DNA of 64,000 nucleotides from Enterovirga aerilata (GTDB lineage: Bacteria; Pseudomonadota; Alphaproteobacteria; Rhizobiales; Beijerinckiaceae). The position numbers and the translations under genes were made by a program. Positions 27,846 to 37,360 of the stretch are shown piece by piece; the stretch's first letter is position 1, and the number at the start of each line of letters is the position of its first letter. The notes beneath the pieces are model-generated. The model was given only the letters and a program-made list of their open reading frames with translations. It ran no database searches and was not told where the DNA came from. Location: positions 1 through 64,000 of the forward strand of contig NZ_JABEPP010000001.1 of assembly GCF_013044135.1 (NCBI RefSeq), written 5' to 3'.

Positions 27846-28683
27846 GCCCGAGTCGCCGCCGGGCATAGGCCTCGAGGAGGTTGATCAGGAACAGGCCCAC
27901 GAAAGAGATACCGAGCATCACCGTCGCGATCGCGGTCGCGCCGGCATAGTCGTATTCCTCCAGCTTGATCACGACGAGCAGCGGTGCGATCTCGGACACG
28001 AAGGGCAGGTTGCCGGCCACGAAGATCACCGAGCCGTATTCGCCGACGGAGCGCGCGAAGGCCAGCACGAAGCCGGTCAGCACGGCCGGGACGAGCGGCG
28101 GCAGCACGACCTTGAAGACGCTCTCCGCCCGCGTCGCCCCGAGCGTCGCGGCGGCCTCCTCCAGCTCGCGGTCGATCTCGCCGATGACCGGCTGGACGGT
28201 CCTGACCGCGAAGGGCAGGGCCACGAAGACGAGAGCCACGAAGATGCCGAGCGGCGTGAACGCGACCCTGAGGCCGAGGGGCGCGAGGAGGGAGCCGATC
28301 CAGCCGTTCGGGGCGTAGAGGGCCGCGAGCGCGATGCCCGCCACCGCGGTCGGCAGCGCGAAGGGCAGGTCCACGGCCGCATCCACGATCCGGCGGGCGG
28401 GGAAGCGATAGCGGGTCAGGACCCAGGCGACGAGAAGCCCGAAGAGCGAGGCGACCACCGCGGCCGCGAAGGCGATGCCGAACGAGGTCCTGAGCGCGGC
28501 CAGCACCCTGGGATCGCCGAGCACATCCGCAAAGCCGGCGAGGCCGATTCCCGCGGCGCGGTAGATCAGGGCCGCCAGCGGGATCAGGACGATCGCGGAG
28601 AGATAGGCCAGCGCATAGCCGAGCGACAGGCCGAAGCCCGGAAGCGCGCTCGGCTCCTTGAGACTGAGCCCCGCCGCCCGCAT
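27838..28683 (-). CDS. cysT: Sulfate/thiosulfate ABC importer permease CysT
   Basis: A 281-residue permease, partner of CysW. It has six membrane segments, a [15 protein letters not shown] block, the EAA loop [23 protein letters not shown] and the [16 protein letters not shown] segment shared by CysT proteins. It starts 3 bp after the sbp stop and overlaps cysW by 8 bp. Confidence 0.94.
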   Translation of the reverse strand: MRAAGLSLKEPSALPGFGLSLGYALAYLSAIVLIPLAALIYRAAGIGLAGFADVLGDPRVLAALRTSFGIAFAAAVVASLFGLLVAWVLTRYRFPARRIVDAAVDLPFALPTAVAGIALAALYAPNGWIGSLLAPLGLRVAFTPLGIFVALVFVALPFAVRTVQPVIGEIDRELEEAAATLGATRAESVFKVVLPPLVPAVLTGFVLAFARSVGEYGSVIFVAGNLPFVSEIAPLLVVIKLEEYDYAGATAIATVMLGISFVGLFLINLLEAYARRRLGHG

Positions 28684-28686
28684 CGG

Positions 28687-29700
28687 CTAGCGTCCCGCCC
28701 TCGCGAAGCCGTCATAGATCCCGCCCGCGCCGAAATGCTTCGCCTGCGCGTCCTTCCAGCTCCCGAACACCTCCTCGAGCCGGAAGAGCTTCACCTGCGG
28801 CAGCCGGTCGAGGTCCTCCCTGCGGGCATGCTCGGGTTTTGACGGGCGGTAGTGATGCTTCCCGATGATGGCCTGAGCCTCCGGCCCGTAGAGATATTCG
28901 AGATAGGCCTCCGCCACCTTACGGGTCCCCTTCTTGTCGACATTGCCATCGACGAGCGCGACCGGCGGCTCGGCCACGATCGACAGCGACGGGGCGACGA
29001 TCTCGAACTTGTCCTTCCCGAACTCGTCCAGCGAGAGGAACGCCTCGTTCTCCCAGGCGATCAGCACGTCGCCGAGCCCGCGCTGGGCGAAGCTGATCGT
29101 CGAGCCGCGCGCGCCGGTGTCGAGTACGGGGGCGTTCCTGTAGATCGCGGCCACGAATTCCCGCGCCTTCTCCTCGCTCTTCCACTTGTCGAGGGCCCAG
29201 CCCCAGGCCGCGAGGTAGTTCCAGCGCGCGCCGCCGCTCGTCTTGGGGTTCGGCGTGATCACCTGGATGCCGGGCTTCGCTAGGTCGTCCCAGTCCTTGA
29301 TGCCCTTGGGGTTCCCCTTCCGGACCAGGAATACGATGGTGGAGGTATAGGGCGAGGAATTGTTCGGCAGGCGCTTCTGCCAGTCGGTCGGGATCTTGCC
29401 CGACTGCGCCGCGATGGCGTCGATATCCGGTGCGAGGGCCAGCGTGACGACATCGGCGTCGAGTCCGTCGATGACGCTGCGCGCCTGGGCGCCCGAGCCG
29501 CCATGCGAAGCCCGGATCGTGATGCGCTCGCCCGTCCTGTCCGCCCAGCTCTTCGTGAAGGCGGCGTTGATCTCCCGGTACAGCTCCCGGGTCGGATCGT
29601 ACGACACGTTCAGGAGCGTCGTCTGCGCAGCTGCGGCACCGGCCATTCCGACGAAACATGCGGCCACGGCCCAGAGACGGACAAGGGTCCTGGATCTCAT
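28687..29700 (-). CDS. sbp: Periplasmic sulfate-binding protein
   Basis: A 337-residue substrate-binding protein for the CysTWA importer. A signal peptide ([16 protein letters not shown] to AAAAQ) is followed by [52 protein letters not shown] and VYEN-like WENEAFLS, all typical of Sbp/CysP. The ATG at 29700 has a GGAGG site; the frame continues upstream to 29745 without one. It is the first gene of the operon. The GGARWNY motif and length fit either sulfate or thiosulfate binding. Confidence 0.93.
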   Translation of the reverse strand: MRSRTLVRLWAVAACFVGMAGAAAAQTTLLNVSYDPTRELYREINAAFTKSWADRTGERITIRASHGGSGAQARSVIDGLDADVVTLALAPDIDAIAAQSGKIPTDWQKRLPNNSSPYTSTIVFLVRKGNPKGIKDWDDLAKPGIQVITPNPKTSGGARWNYLAAWGWALDKWKSEEKAREFVAAIYRNAPVLDTGARGSTISFAQRGLGDVLIAWENEAFLSLDEFGKDKFEIVAPSLSIVAEPPVALVDGNVDKKGTRKVAEAYLEYLYGPEAQAIIGKHHYRPSKPEHARREDLDRLPQVKLFRLEEVFGSWKDAQAKHFGAGGIYDGFARAGR

Positions 29701-29770
29701 ATTGACCTCCATCGCATTCGCGCGGGCGGTGACCGAAGCCGTCAACGCCCATTCCGAGGGTTTCGCTTAA

Positions 29771-29789
29771 TCACATATAGTTATTGTGA
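29771..29789. promoter_or_regulatory. AT-rich island with TCACA-N9-TGTGA inverted repeat upstream of sbp
   Basis: TCACATATAGTTATTGTGA is a clean inverted repeat inside the most AT-rich stretch nearby (29765-29810). It lies 71-89 bp upstream of the sbp start codon on the minus strand, a typical place for the promoter and operator of a sulfate-regulated operon. Which regulator binds is unknown; a CysB-like or other sulfur regulator is only a guess. The rest of the 257-bp gap to the next gene holds no frame or RNA I could recognise. Confidence 0.5.
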
Positions 29790-29957
29790 TTTCATAAGCT
29801 ATCACGTTGGACGCGCGTCGAATGCTGCGACGGATCCGCCGTAGGCGCAAGCGCCCGTGGGTTGCGCCGGACGGCTGAGGAAGCGCCGGGAGGATGTCCG
29901 CGGCTCGCTACGCTCTCCCGAAGCCGGGCATTGGCGGGCCGGGAGCGCCGAGGCGGG

Positions 29958-31439
29958 TCAGATGCCGCCCATGCAGAGATACTTGATCTCGAGGTAATCA
30001 TCGATCCCGTAATGGGATCCCTCGCGGCCGAGGCCCGATTCCTTCACGCCGCCGAAGGGCGCGATCTCGGTCGAGATGATGCCCTCGTTGATGCCGACGA
30101 TCCCGTAATCGAGCGCCTCCGCTACGCGCCATACGCGGCCGATGTCCCGGCCGTAGAAGTAGGAGGCGAGGCCGAACTCGGTGTCGTTCGCCAGCCGGAT
30201 CGCCTCCTCCTCCGTCTTGAAGCGGAAGATCGGCGCGACCGGCCCGAAGGTCTCTTCGCGGAAGATCTTCATGTCCGGCGTCGTGTCCGCGAGCACGGTC
30301 GGCTCGAAGAACGACCCCCCGAGGCTCGCCCGCTTGCCTCCGGTCACGACCTTGGCTCCCTTGGCGAGCGCGTCCTCGACATGCTCCTCGACCTTGGCGA
30401 CGGCCTTGCTGTCGATCAGCGGGCCGATCACCGTGCCCTCCTTGAAGCCGTCGCCGACCTTCATGCCGGAGACCGCCTCGGCGAGGCGCTTCACGAAGGC
30501 GTCGTAGATCCCGTCCTGGACGAGGATGCGGTTGGCGCAGACGCAGGTCTGGCCGGCATTGCGGTACTTGGACGCGATTGCGCCTTTCACGGCGGGCTCG
30601 AGATCCGCATCGTCGAAGACGATGAAGGGCGCGTTGCCGCCGAGCTCCATGGAGGTCTTCTTCACGGTCCTGGCGCATTGCTCGAGGAGCAGCTTGCCGA
30701 TCTCGGTCGAGCCCGTGAAGGTGACCTTCCGGACGATCGGGTTCGAGGTCATCTCGCCGCCGATCTCGGTCGCGGAGCCCGTGACGCAGGAGAGGACCCC
30801 CTTCGGCACGCCGGCCCGCTCTGCGAGTTCGCACAAGGCGAGCGCCGAGAACGGCGTCTGGCTCGCCGGCTTCAGCACCATGGTGCAGCCGGCCGCGAGC
30901 GCCGGGCCCGCCTTGCGGGTGATCATGGCGGCCGGGAAGTTCCAGGGCGTGATGGCGGCGCAGACGCCGACCGGCTGCTTGATGACCACGATGCGCTTGT
31001 CGGTCCCGTGCGCCGGGATGACGTCGCCGTAGGTGCGCTTGCCCTCCTCGGCGAACCATTCGATGAAGGAAGCCGCATAGGCGATCTCGCCCTTGGATTC
31101 GGCGAGCGGCTTGCCCTGCTCGGCCGTCATGATCGCGGCGAGGTCCTCCTGGTTCGCCATCATCAGGTCGAACCAGCGCCGGAGTATCTGCGAGCGCTCC
31201 TTGGCGGTCCTGGCGCGCCAGGCCGGAAGCGCCGCCTCGGCCGCCTCGATGGCGCGCCGCGTCTCGGCCGCGCCCATCTTCGGCACGGTGCCCAGGACGT
31301 CGCCCGTGGAGGGATTGTCGACCGCGATGGTGGCGCCGCCATCCGCGTCGACCCAGGCCCCGTCGACGTAGCATTGCTGCCGGAACAGCTTCGGGTCGCT
31401 CAGCGCGCGCGTCCCGGTGCGGACATCCATGTATGTCAT
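29958..31439 (-). CDS. gabD: NAD(P)-dependent succinate-semialdehyde dehydrogenase type
   Basis: A 493-residue aldehyde dehydrogenase. The catalytic glutamate is in MELGGNAPFIVFDDADL and the nucleophilic cysteine in NAGQTCVCANRI; ITPWNFPAAMITRK and FTGSTEIGKLL form the cofactor site. The sequence resembles GabD, which oxidises succinate semialdehyde in 4-aminobutyrate breakdown, but glutarate-semialdehyde dehydrogenases look the same. No gabT is adjacent. The ATG at 31439 has GGGAGA eight bases upstream; an ATG nine bases later is possible. Confidence 0.9.
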   Translation of the reverse strand: MTYMDVRTGTRALSDPKLFRQQCYVDGAWVDADGGATIAVDNPSTGDVLGTVPKMGAAETRRAIEAAEAALPAWRARTAKERSQILRRWFDLMMANQEDLAAIMTAEQGKPLAESKGEIAYAASFIEWFAEEGKRTYGDVIPAHGTDKRIVVIKQPVGVCAAITPWNFPAAMITRKAGPALAAGCTMVLKPASQTPFSALALCELAERAGVPKGVLSCVTGSATEIGGEMTSNPIVRKVTFTGSTEIGKLLLEQCARTVKKTSMELGGNAPFIVFDDADLEPAVKGAIASKYRNAGQTCVCANRILVQDGIYDAFVKRLAEAVSGMKVGDGFKEGTVIGPLIDSKAVAKVEEHVEDALAKGAKVVTGGKRASLGGSFFEPTVLADTTPDMKIFREETFGPVAPIFRFKTEEEAIRLANDTEFGLASYFYGRDIGRVWRVAEALDYGIVGINEGIISTEIAPFGGVKESGLGREGSHYGIDDYLEIKYLCMGGI

Positions 31440-31526
31440 CGGCGGTCTCCCTGGGTTTGGGAGACCCTGTAGCATGCCCTCCCGGCCGCGTCCGCCGTTT
31501 CGGCGCCGATCGGGGCGGCGTGCGGC

Positions 31527-31802
31527 TCAGTACTTGGCCCGGATCACGTCGCGGTAGCCGGAGCGGTAGCGGGCGACCGGGAGCGGCGGGCCGTTATGCA
31601 GGACGCCCCGTGGGATGTAGTAGGCGTAGAATTCGGCGAGGGGCGGCTGGCCGTGGGTGGGCGGCTCCGCGAAGGCGCCATGCCAGTGGTGGTCCCGGTA
31701 ATGATCGAGACCGTGCCGGTCGAGGCCGTCGCCGGCCAGGGCGCTCCCGGCGCCCGCCAGGAAGGCGGCAACCGCAACCGTCGTGCTCAATCGCATCACC
31801 AT
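31527..31802 (-). CDS. Small secreted His/Tyr-rich protein of unknown function
   Basis: A 91-residue predicted periplasmic protein. After the signal peptide (VAVAAFLAGAGSALAGDG) comes a histidine cluster (DRHGLDHYRDHHWHG) that could bind metal, then a Pro/Tyr-rich region with FYAYYIPRG and RYRSGYRDVIRAKY. I do not recognise the family. GAGGGAAG sits before the ATG at 31802; a second ATG two codons later is equally likely. The frame is open much further up but has no support there. The roughly 200 bp between it and the topoisomerase gene show no other feature. Confidence 0.6.
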   Translation of the reverse strand: MVMRLSTTVAVAAFLAGAGSALAGDGLDRHGLDHYRDHHWHGAFAEPPTHGQPPLAEFYAYYIPRGVLHNGPPLPVARYRSGYRDVIRAKY

Positions 31803-32002
31803 CTTCCCTCGCCGCATGACACGGGCGGCAGCCTGGGAGCGCTTCGTTGCGGCGCCGTTTACGAGCGGCGACGCGCTTGGAACATGGTTGCCCGCTCGTG
31901 AACGGGTCCGGCCGCCGCTGCCATCGCGCCGGTGTGATGGGGAGCCGCAGCGACGTCCGGGAACCAGGCTAGGCATCTCCGGTTGACCGCCCGCCTTTCC
32001 GC

Positions 32003-33145
32003 GTGCCGGAGTCCGTGCCGATGCCGCCCGATGTCGAGAGCGACCGCGAGATCGAGAACGTCGTCGATCCGCGCGAGGCGGCCGAGTCGGTCGGGCTGCG
32101 CTACGTGTCGGACGACCGGCCCGGCATCCGCCGCAAGCGCGCCGGCAAGGGCTTCTCCTATATCGGGGTCGACGGGAAGCCGGTCCGGGACGAGAAGACG
32201 CTGGAGCGCATCCGCAAGCTCGCGATCCCGCCGGCCTATACGGAGGTGTGGATCTGCCCCTTTCCGAACGGACACATCCAGGCGACCGGGCGGGACGCGA
32301 AGGGCCGCAAGCAGTATCGCTACCATCCCAAGTTCCGCGAGGTCCGCGACTCGACGAAATACGAGCACATGCTCGAATTCGCGCGCGGTCTTCCCGCGAT
32401 CCGGGAGAAGATCGCCGAGCACATGAAGCTTCCCGGCATGCCGCGCGAGAAGGTGCTCGCGACGGTCGTGTACCTTCTGGAGAACACCCTGATCCGGGTC
32501 GGCAACGACGATTACGTGAAGCAGAACAAGAGCTACGGCCTGACGACGCTCAAGGACCGGCATGTGCGGGTCGACGGCGCCGAGCTGAAATTCCAGTTCA
32601 AGGGCAAGTCCGGCAAGACCTGGAATCTCAGGATCAAGGACCGCCGCATCGCCAAGATCGTCAAGCAGTGCCAAGACCTGCCCGGCCAGGAGCTCTTCCA
32701 GTACATCGACGACGAAGGCAGGCGGCAGGACGTGACCTCGGCCGACGTCAACGCCTACCTGAAGGAGATAACCGGCCGCGAGGTCACGGCGAAGGACTTC
32801 CGCACCTGGGCCGGCACGGTTCTCGCCGCGCTCGCGCTCGCCGAGTTCGAGACCTTCGATTCGGACGCCAAGGCGAAGAAGAACGTGCGGGCCGCGATCG
32901 AGCGGGTAGCCTCGCGGCTCGGCAACACGCCGACGATCTGCCGCAAGTGCTATGTCCACCCGGAGGTGCTGCACTCCTATCTCCAGGGCGACCTCATGCT
33001 GGACATCAAGGAGGAGGTGGAGGAGGAGCTGCGCAAGAACCTCGCGACCCTGAAGCCGGAGGAGGCGGCCGTCCTCACGCTGCTCGAGTCCCGGCTCAAC
33101 CGCGACCTGACCGAGACGCTGCGCAAGGCCGCCGCGGCGGCCTGA
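32003..33145 (+). CDS. DNA topoisomerase IB (eukaryote/poxvirus type)
   Basis: A 380-residue type IB topoisomerase that relaxes supercoils through a 3'-phosphotyrosyl intermediate. The amino domain shows FSYIGVDGKPVRDE and IPPAYTEVWICPF; the catalytic domain has RVGNDDYVKQNKSYGLTTL, the KGKSGK stretch and the active tyrosine at 317 in TICRKCYVHPEVL. The whole length fits the bacterial TopIB family, which is scattered across alphaproteobacteria. It starts at GTG, or at ATG 32021. Confidence 0.92.
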   Translation: MPESVPMPPDVESDREIENVVDPREAAESVGLRYVSDDRPGIRRKRAGKGFSYIGVDGKPVRDEKTLERIRKLAIPPAYTEVWICPFPNGHIQATGRDAKGRKQYRYHPKFREVRDSTKYEHMLEFARGLPAIREKIAEHMKLPGMPREKVLATVVYLLENTLIRVGNDDYVKQNKSYGLTTLKDRHVRVDGAELKFQFKGKSGKTWNLRIKDRRIAKIVKQCQDLPGQELFQYIDDEGRRQDVTSADVNAYLKEITGREVTAKDFRTWAGTVLAALALAEFETFDSDAKAKKNVRAAIERVASRLGNTPTICRKCYVHPEVLHSYLQGDLMLDIKEEVEEELRKNLATLKPEEAAVLTLLESRLNRDLTETLRKAAAAA

Positions 33146-33209
33146 ACGGGACCGTACGGGAACACTCTCCGGCGCGGGCGTTTGTACCCCGGGCTCGCCC
33201 GGAGGCCTG

Positions 33210-34031
33210 ATGCGCGTCCATCATCTCAATTGCGGCTGCATGTGTCCCGTCGGCGGCGCGCTGTTCGACGGCTTCAGCCGGGGCCTGCGCGGGACGCTGA
33301 TCTGCCACTGCCTCCTGATCGAGGCCGACCAGGGCCTGGTGCTGGTCGATACCGGGTTCGGGACGCGCGACGTCGAGGAGACCTATCCGCGGCTCAGCCC
33401 GCTCTTCGTCCACCTGAACCAGATCCGGTTCGAGCGCCGCTACACCGCCCTGGAGCAGGTGCGCAGGCTCGGCTTCTCGCCGTCGGACGTGCGGCACATC
33501 GTGCTCACTCACCTGGACTTCGACCATGCGGGCGGGCTCGAGGATTTCCCGGACGCCACGGTCCATGTCATGGCTGACGAGATGGAGGCCGCGCGCCGTC
33601 GCCGCGGCTTCATCGCCCGCAACCGCTACCGCCCGGAGCAATGGGACGGCGTGAAGCATTGGCGCTTCTACGGCGCCAAGGGCGAGCGCTGGTTCGGCTT
33701 CGACGCGGTGCGCGAGCTCGAGGGCCTGCCGCCCGAGATCCTCATGGTGCCGCTGCCCGGCCATACCTGGGGCCATGCGGGGGTCGCCGTCGACGCTCCG
33801 GGCGGGTGGCTTTTCGACGCCGCCGACGCCTATTTCTTCCGCCACGAGATGGACCGGCCCGGGCGGCACGCCCCGCCCGGCGCGCGCGCCTATCAGCGCA
33901 TGATGGCGGTGGATTTCGACCTCCATCTCCGCAACCAGGCGCGCCTGCGGAATCTGGCGATGGACACGGACGCTAAGGTCCGCATCTTCTGCAGCCACGA
34001 TGCGGTCGAGTTCGCGGCCTTGTCGCAGTGA
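33210..34031 (+). CDS. MBL-fold metallo-hydrolase, lactonase-like
   Basis: A 273-residue metallo-beta-lactamase-fold protein. DTGFG and the zinc motif LTHLDFDHAGGL (HxDxDH), GHTWGHAG and DAADAYFF supply expected ligands. The HLDxDHAGG form and size resemble quorum-quenching lactonases of the AiiA type and related hydrolases, but the substrate is not proven. GGAGG precedes the ATG. It stands between the topoisomerase and cydA on the same strand. Confidence 0.85.
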   Translation: MRVHHLNCGCMCPVGGALFDGFSRGLRGTLICHCLLIEADQGLVLVDTGFGTRDVEETYPRLSPLFVHLNQIRFERRYTALEQVRRLGFSPSDVRHIVLTHLDFDHAGGLEDFPDATVHVMADEMEAARRRRGFIARNRYRPEQWDGVKHWRFYGAKGERWFGFDAVRELEGLPPEILMVPLPGHTWGHAGVAVDAPGGWLFDAADAYFFRHEMDRPGRHAPPGARAYQRMMAVDFDLHLRNQARLRNLAMDTDAKVRIFCSHDAVEFAALSQ

Positions 34032-34131
34032 GCCGGACCGGCTCCTATGCGCTATCGCCGGGCGCCATGTTCCGGCGGGGCTTGCAGGACCCGGCGCCCG
34101 CCGGTTCGATCCGGGCTAGCGAGGGAGACGG

Positions 34132-35568
34132 ATGACGCTCGACGCCCTGATGCTGTCGCGGATCCAGTTCGGATTCACGATCGCGTTCCACATCATCTTC
34201 CCGGCCTTCACGATCGGGCTGGCGAGCTGGCTCGCTAGGCTCGAATTCGAGTGGCTGCGCACCGGCAACTACCTCTACAAGAACCTCTACAAGTTCTGGG
34301 TGAAGATCTTCGCCGTCTCCTTCGGGCTCGGCGTCGTGTCCGGGATCGTGATGAGCTACCAGCTCGGCACGAACTGGTCGCGCTATTCCGAATTCGGCGG
34401 CAACGTGCTCGGGCCGCTGATCGCCTACGAGGTGATCACGGCCTTCTGCCTGGAGGCCGGCTTCCTCGGCATCATGCTGTTCGGCTGGGACAAGGTCGGC
34501 GACCGCCTGCACTTCCTGTCGACATGCCTCGTCGCCCTCGGCACGCTCATCTCCGCATTCTGGATCCTCTCCGCCAATTCCTGGATGCAGACGCCGGCCG
34601 GGTTCCGGATCGAGAACGGCATCGCGCTGCCGGTGGACTGGTGGCAGATCATCTTCAACCCGTCCTTCCCGATCCGCTACGCCCACATGGTGCTCGGCTG
34701 CTTCCTGACCACCGCCTTCGCGGTCGGGGGCATGTCGGCCTGGATGCTGCTCCGCCACCCGCACGATGCGCCCGAGGCGAAGCTCGCGGGCGCCCGCACC
34801 TCGCTCTCCATGGCGATGTGGTTCGCCGTCGTGATGGTGCCGGTGCAGATCTTCATCGGGGACGCGCATGGGCTCGGGGTGCTGAAGCACCAGCCGACCA
34901 AGCTCGCCGCCATCGAGGCGAACTGGGAGCGCACCGCGAACATGCCGCTCCTCCTGTTCGCGATCCCGGACGAGAAGGCCGAGAAGAACCATTACGAGAT
35001 CGGCATCCCGAAGCTCGGCAGCTTCGTCCTGACCCACTCCTTCGACGGCGTCGTGCCCGGCCTGAAGGACGTGCCGCCGGACCAGCGCCCGCCGGTCTGG
35101 CCGGTCTTCTTCTCCTTCCGGATCATGGTCGGGATCGGATTCCTGATGCTCGGGCTCTCGCTCTGGAGCCTGTACCTGCGCTGGAGGGGCACGCTCTTCA
35201 CCAACCGTCCCTTCCTCTACGCCGCCATGCTGATGACGCCATCCGGCTTCGGGGCGGTCCTGTTCGGCTGGTTCGTGGCCGAGATCGGGCGCCAGCCCTG
35301 GGTGATCTACGGCCTGCTCCGCACGGCCGACGCCGTGTCCCCGGTCGCGGCCGAGGCGGTCGCGACGTCGCTCGTTACCTTCATGGTCGTCTACGCCTTC
35401 ATCTTCGGATTCGGGAGCTACTATCTGGCGAAGCTTCTGCGCCGCGGCCCGGACCCGGTCGAGACCATGCCCGGCGAGGAACTCGGCAAGATGCCCAAGC
35501 GTCCCTTCTCCGTCCCCAGCGAGAGCCTCGAAGGCGGGCCGGGCCGCCGCGCCCTGCCGGCCGAATAG
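34132..35568 (+). CDS. cydA: Cytochrome bd-type quinol oxidase subunit I (cyanide-insensitive type)
   Basis: A 478-residue integral membrane subunit that carries the haems and the quinol site. It begins MTLDALMLSRIQFGFTIAFH with the haem b595 histidine, has VSGIVMSYQLGTNW, the quinol-loop start and the GRQPWVIYGLLRTADAVSPV block. The quinol loop is short, as in the CioA/cyanide-insensitive group. A GGGAGACGG ribosome site precedes the ATG. It is followed by cydB and a tiny third subunit. Confidence 0.95.
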   Translation: MTLDALMLSRIQFGFTIAFHIIFPAFTIGLASWLARLEFEWLRTGNYLYKNLYKFWVKIFAVSFGLGVVSGIVMSYQLGTNWSRYSEFGGNVLGPLIAYEVITAFCLEAGFLGIMLFGWDKVGDRLHFLSTCLVALGTLISAFWILSANSWMQTPAGFRIENGIALPVDWWQIIFNPSFPIRYAHMVLGCFLTTAFAVGGMSAWMLLRHPHDAPEAKLAGARTSLSMAMWFAVVMVPVQIFIGDAHGLGVLKHQPTKLAAIEANWERTANMPLLLFAIPDEKAEKNHYEIGIPKLGSFVLTHSFDGVVPGLKDVPPDQRPPVWPVFFSFRIMVGIGFLMLGLSLWSLYLRWRGTLFTNRPFLYAAMLMTPSGFGAVLFGWFVAEIGRQPWVIYGLLRTADAVSPVAAEAVATSLVTFMVVYAFIFGFGSYYLAKLLRRGPDPVETMPGEELGKMPKRPFSVPSESLEGGPGRRALPAE

Positions 35569-35578
35569 GGAGACGGCC

Positions 35579-36622
35579 ATGTTCGGCTTTGCCACCGACC
35601 TTCACGGCTGGGCCTTCTGGCTGCCCCTGATCTGGGCGGCGATCCTCGGGATCGCGGTCGTCATGTACGTGGTGGCCGACGGGTTCGATCTCGGCGTGGG
35701 CATCCTGTTCAGCGGCGCGCGGGAGCGCAGCTGGCGCGACCGCATGATGTTCTCGGTCGCGCCGATCTGGGACGGCAACGAGACCTGGCTGATCCTCGGC
35801 GGGGTCGGGCTCTTCTGCGTCTTCTCGCTCGCCTACGCGATCATAATGCCGGCGCTCTACATCCCGATCCTCATCATGCTGATCGCCCTGATCTTCCGCG
35901 GCGTGGCCTTCGAGTTCCGCTTCAAGGCCGAAAGCTCGCAGCGGATCTGGGACCATGCCTTCCATTACGGTTCGCTGATCGCGACCTTCGCCCAGGGCAT
36001 GGTGCTCGGCGCATTCGTCCAGGGCTTCCGGCATTCCGGCCGGGCCTATGCGGGCGGGACCTGGGACTGGCTGACGCCGTTCACCGTGATGACCGGGATC
36101 GGGCTCGTCTGCGGCTACGGGCTGCTCGGAGCCACCTGGTGCGTGATGAAGACCACCGGCGAACTCGAGCTCTGGGCGCGGCGCAAGGCCACGCTCTTCC
36201 TGTTCGCCACGATCGCCTCCATGGCGATCGTCTCCGCCTGGGTGCCCTTCCTCGGGCTTCACATCGAGGAGCGCTGGTTCCGCTGGCCGAACGTCGCCTT
36301 CCTCTGGCCCGTCCCTCTCGTGACCGCGCTCGTCGCCTGGCTGATCTGGAAGACGCTGCAGGACGGGCGCCACATCGCGCCCTTCCTCCTCACCATAGTG
36401 CTCTTCCTGCTCGGCTTCCTCGGGCTCGGGATCAGCCTCTTCCCCTATGTGGTCCCGCCCGACATCACGATATGGCAGGCCGCGAACGCGCCCGAATCGC
36501 AGATCTTCGTGCTCGTCGGCTACGCCGTCGCGGTGCCGATCACCTTCGCCTACACGGCCTATGCGTACTGGGTGTTCCGCGGGAAGGTGGCCGAGGACAT
36601 CGTGGCGGAGGCCTACCATTGA
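35579..36622 (+). CDS. cydB: Cytochrome bd-type quinol oxidase subunit II
   Basis: A 347-residue membrane protein with eight to nine membrane helices. YVVADGFDLGVGIL, WDGNETWLILGG, FEFRFKAES and the late TYAYWVFRGK block are typical. It begins 10 bp after cydA with GGGAGA upstream, and its stop overlaps the start of the small subunit gene. Confidence 0.95.
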   Translation: MFGFATDLHGWAFWLPLIWAAILGIAVVMYVVADGFDLGVGILFSGARERSWRDRMMFSVAPIWDGNETWLILGGVGLFCVFSLAYAIIMPALYIPILIMLIALIFRGVAFEFRFKAESSQRIWDHAFHYGSLIATFAQGMVLGAFVQGFRHSGRAYAGGTWDWLTPFTVMTGIGLVCGYGLLGATWCVMKTTGELELWARRKATLFLFATIASMAIVSAWVPFLGLHIEERWFRWPNVAFLWPVPLVTALVAWLIWKTLQDGRHIAPFLLTIVLFLLGFLGLGISLFPYVVPPDITIWQAANAPESQIFVLVGYAVAVPITFAYTAYAYWVFRGKVAEDIVAEAYH

Positions 36623-36723
36623 GCCGGCTGCCGCGCCTCGCCTGGTTCGTGCTCCTCTATGCGGGGAGCGTCGCCGCCTTCACGATCCTGGTCTACGGAT
36701 TGCGCGCCATCGTTCCACGCTGA
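36619..36723 (+). CDS. Small single-helix subunit of the bd oxidase (DUF2474 / CioZ-like)
   Basis: A 34-residue protein starting with TTG inside the last codon of cydB (TTGA overlap). It reads SRLPRLAWFVLLYAGSVAAF, then TILVYGLRAIVPR: a basic amino end, one membrane helix and a basic tail. This matches DUF2474 proteins that follow cydAB of the cyanide-insensitive type and act like CydX, stabilising the oxidase. It is easily missed because of size and start codon. Confidence 0.8.
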   Translation: MSRLPRLAWFVLLYAGSVAAFTILVYGLRAIVPR

Positions 36724-36726
36724 CGC

Positions 36727-37287
36727 TCAGGCGAGCGCGATGCCGAGCCGCTCGTCCCGGCGGCGGATCCACTGCACCACCGGGATGGTGAGCAGCACCA
36801 TCCAGAGCTTGCCGAGGATCTGCCCGGGCAGGAAGTCGAGGCTGCCGAAGGCGAGGTGGAGGAAGACCGCTGAATCCACCACGAGCCCGACGATGCTGGA
36901 CGCGACCACCGCGAGGACGAAGCGCCGCCGCTGCAGCGGCGTGTAGACGAAGAAGTCGGCCAGTTCAGAGAGCAGAAAGGCCGCCGCCGAGGCCAGAACG
37001 ATCGCCGGCGGAGCCACCCAGGCCGACAGGGCCGCCCCGATCAGGATCGCGGCCAGCCCGGCGAAGAGCCCGAGCCGGCGCTGGACCATGTCGCGGAGGA
37101 CGAGCGCCAGCCCGATCATGAGCACGCCGGAGGGCGCCATCACGCCCGGCGCGACCGGGATCAGGCAGGGCCCGCCCGGCGGACATGTCGTCCCGACATG
37201 GCCGATGAGCCAGTTGGCCGCCGGGATCGTCGAAATGAAGAGGGCGAGGGCGGCCGCGCCCTCGATGCGGATGCGGGTTTGAGACAT
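36727..37287 (-). CDS. VUT-family (YhhQ-like) queuosine precursor transporter
   Basis: A 186-residue membrane protein with five to six helices. AANWLIGHVG, LRDMVQRRLG, LLSELADFFVYTPLQ and VVDSAVFLHLAFG follow the pattern of the VUT/DUF165 family, whose E. coli member YhhQ takes up preQ0/preQ1. The ATG at 37287 is preferred to an ATG 12 codons upstream. Its closeness to queC (one gene away, same strand) supports a queuosine role. It converges with the bd oxidase genes, 3 bp away. Confidence 0.83.
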   Translation of the reverse strand: MSQTRIRIEGAAALALFISTIPAANWLIGHVGTTCPPGGPCLIPVAPGVMAPSGVLMIGLALVLRDMVQRRLGLFAGLAAILIGAALSAWVAPPAIVLASAAAFLLSELADFFVYTPLQRRRFVLAVVASSIVGLVVDSAVFLHLAFGSLDFLPGQILGKLWMVLLTIPVVQWIRRRDERLGIALA

Positions 37288-37360
37288 GCCGGAAATCCAG
37301 AGGAGCCGGCTTTCTTCAGGCAAGGACCCTGCCGGTCAAGCCGGCCGGCGGCGCAGCCGG

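Noticed and set aside
29701-29957. Riboswitch upstream of the sulfate importer
   Set aside because: No SAM or other known aptamer motif could be matched by eye; only an inverted repeat is visible.
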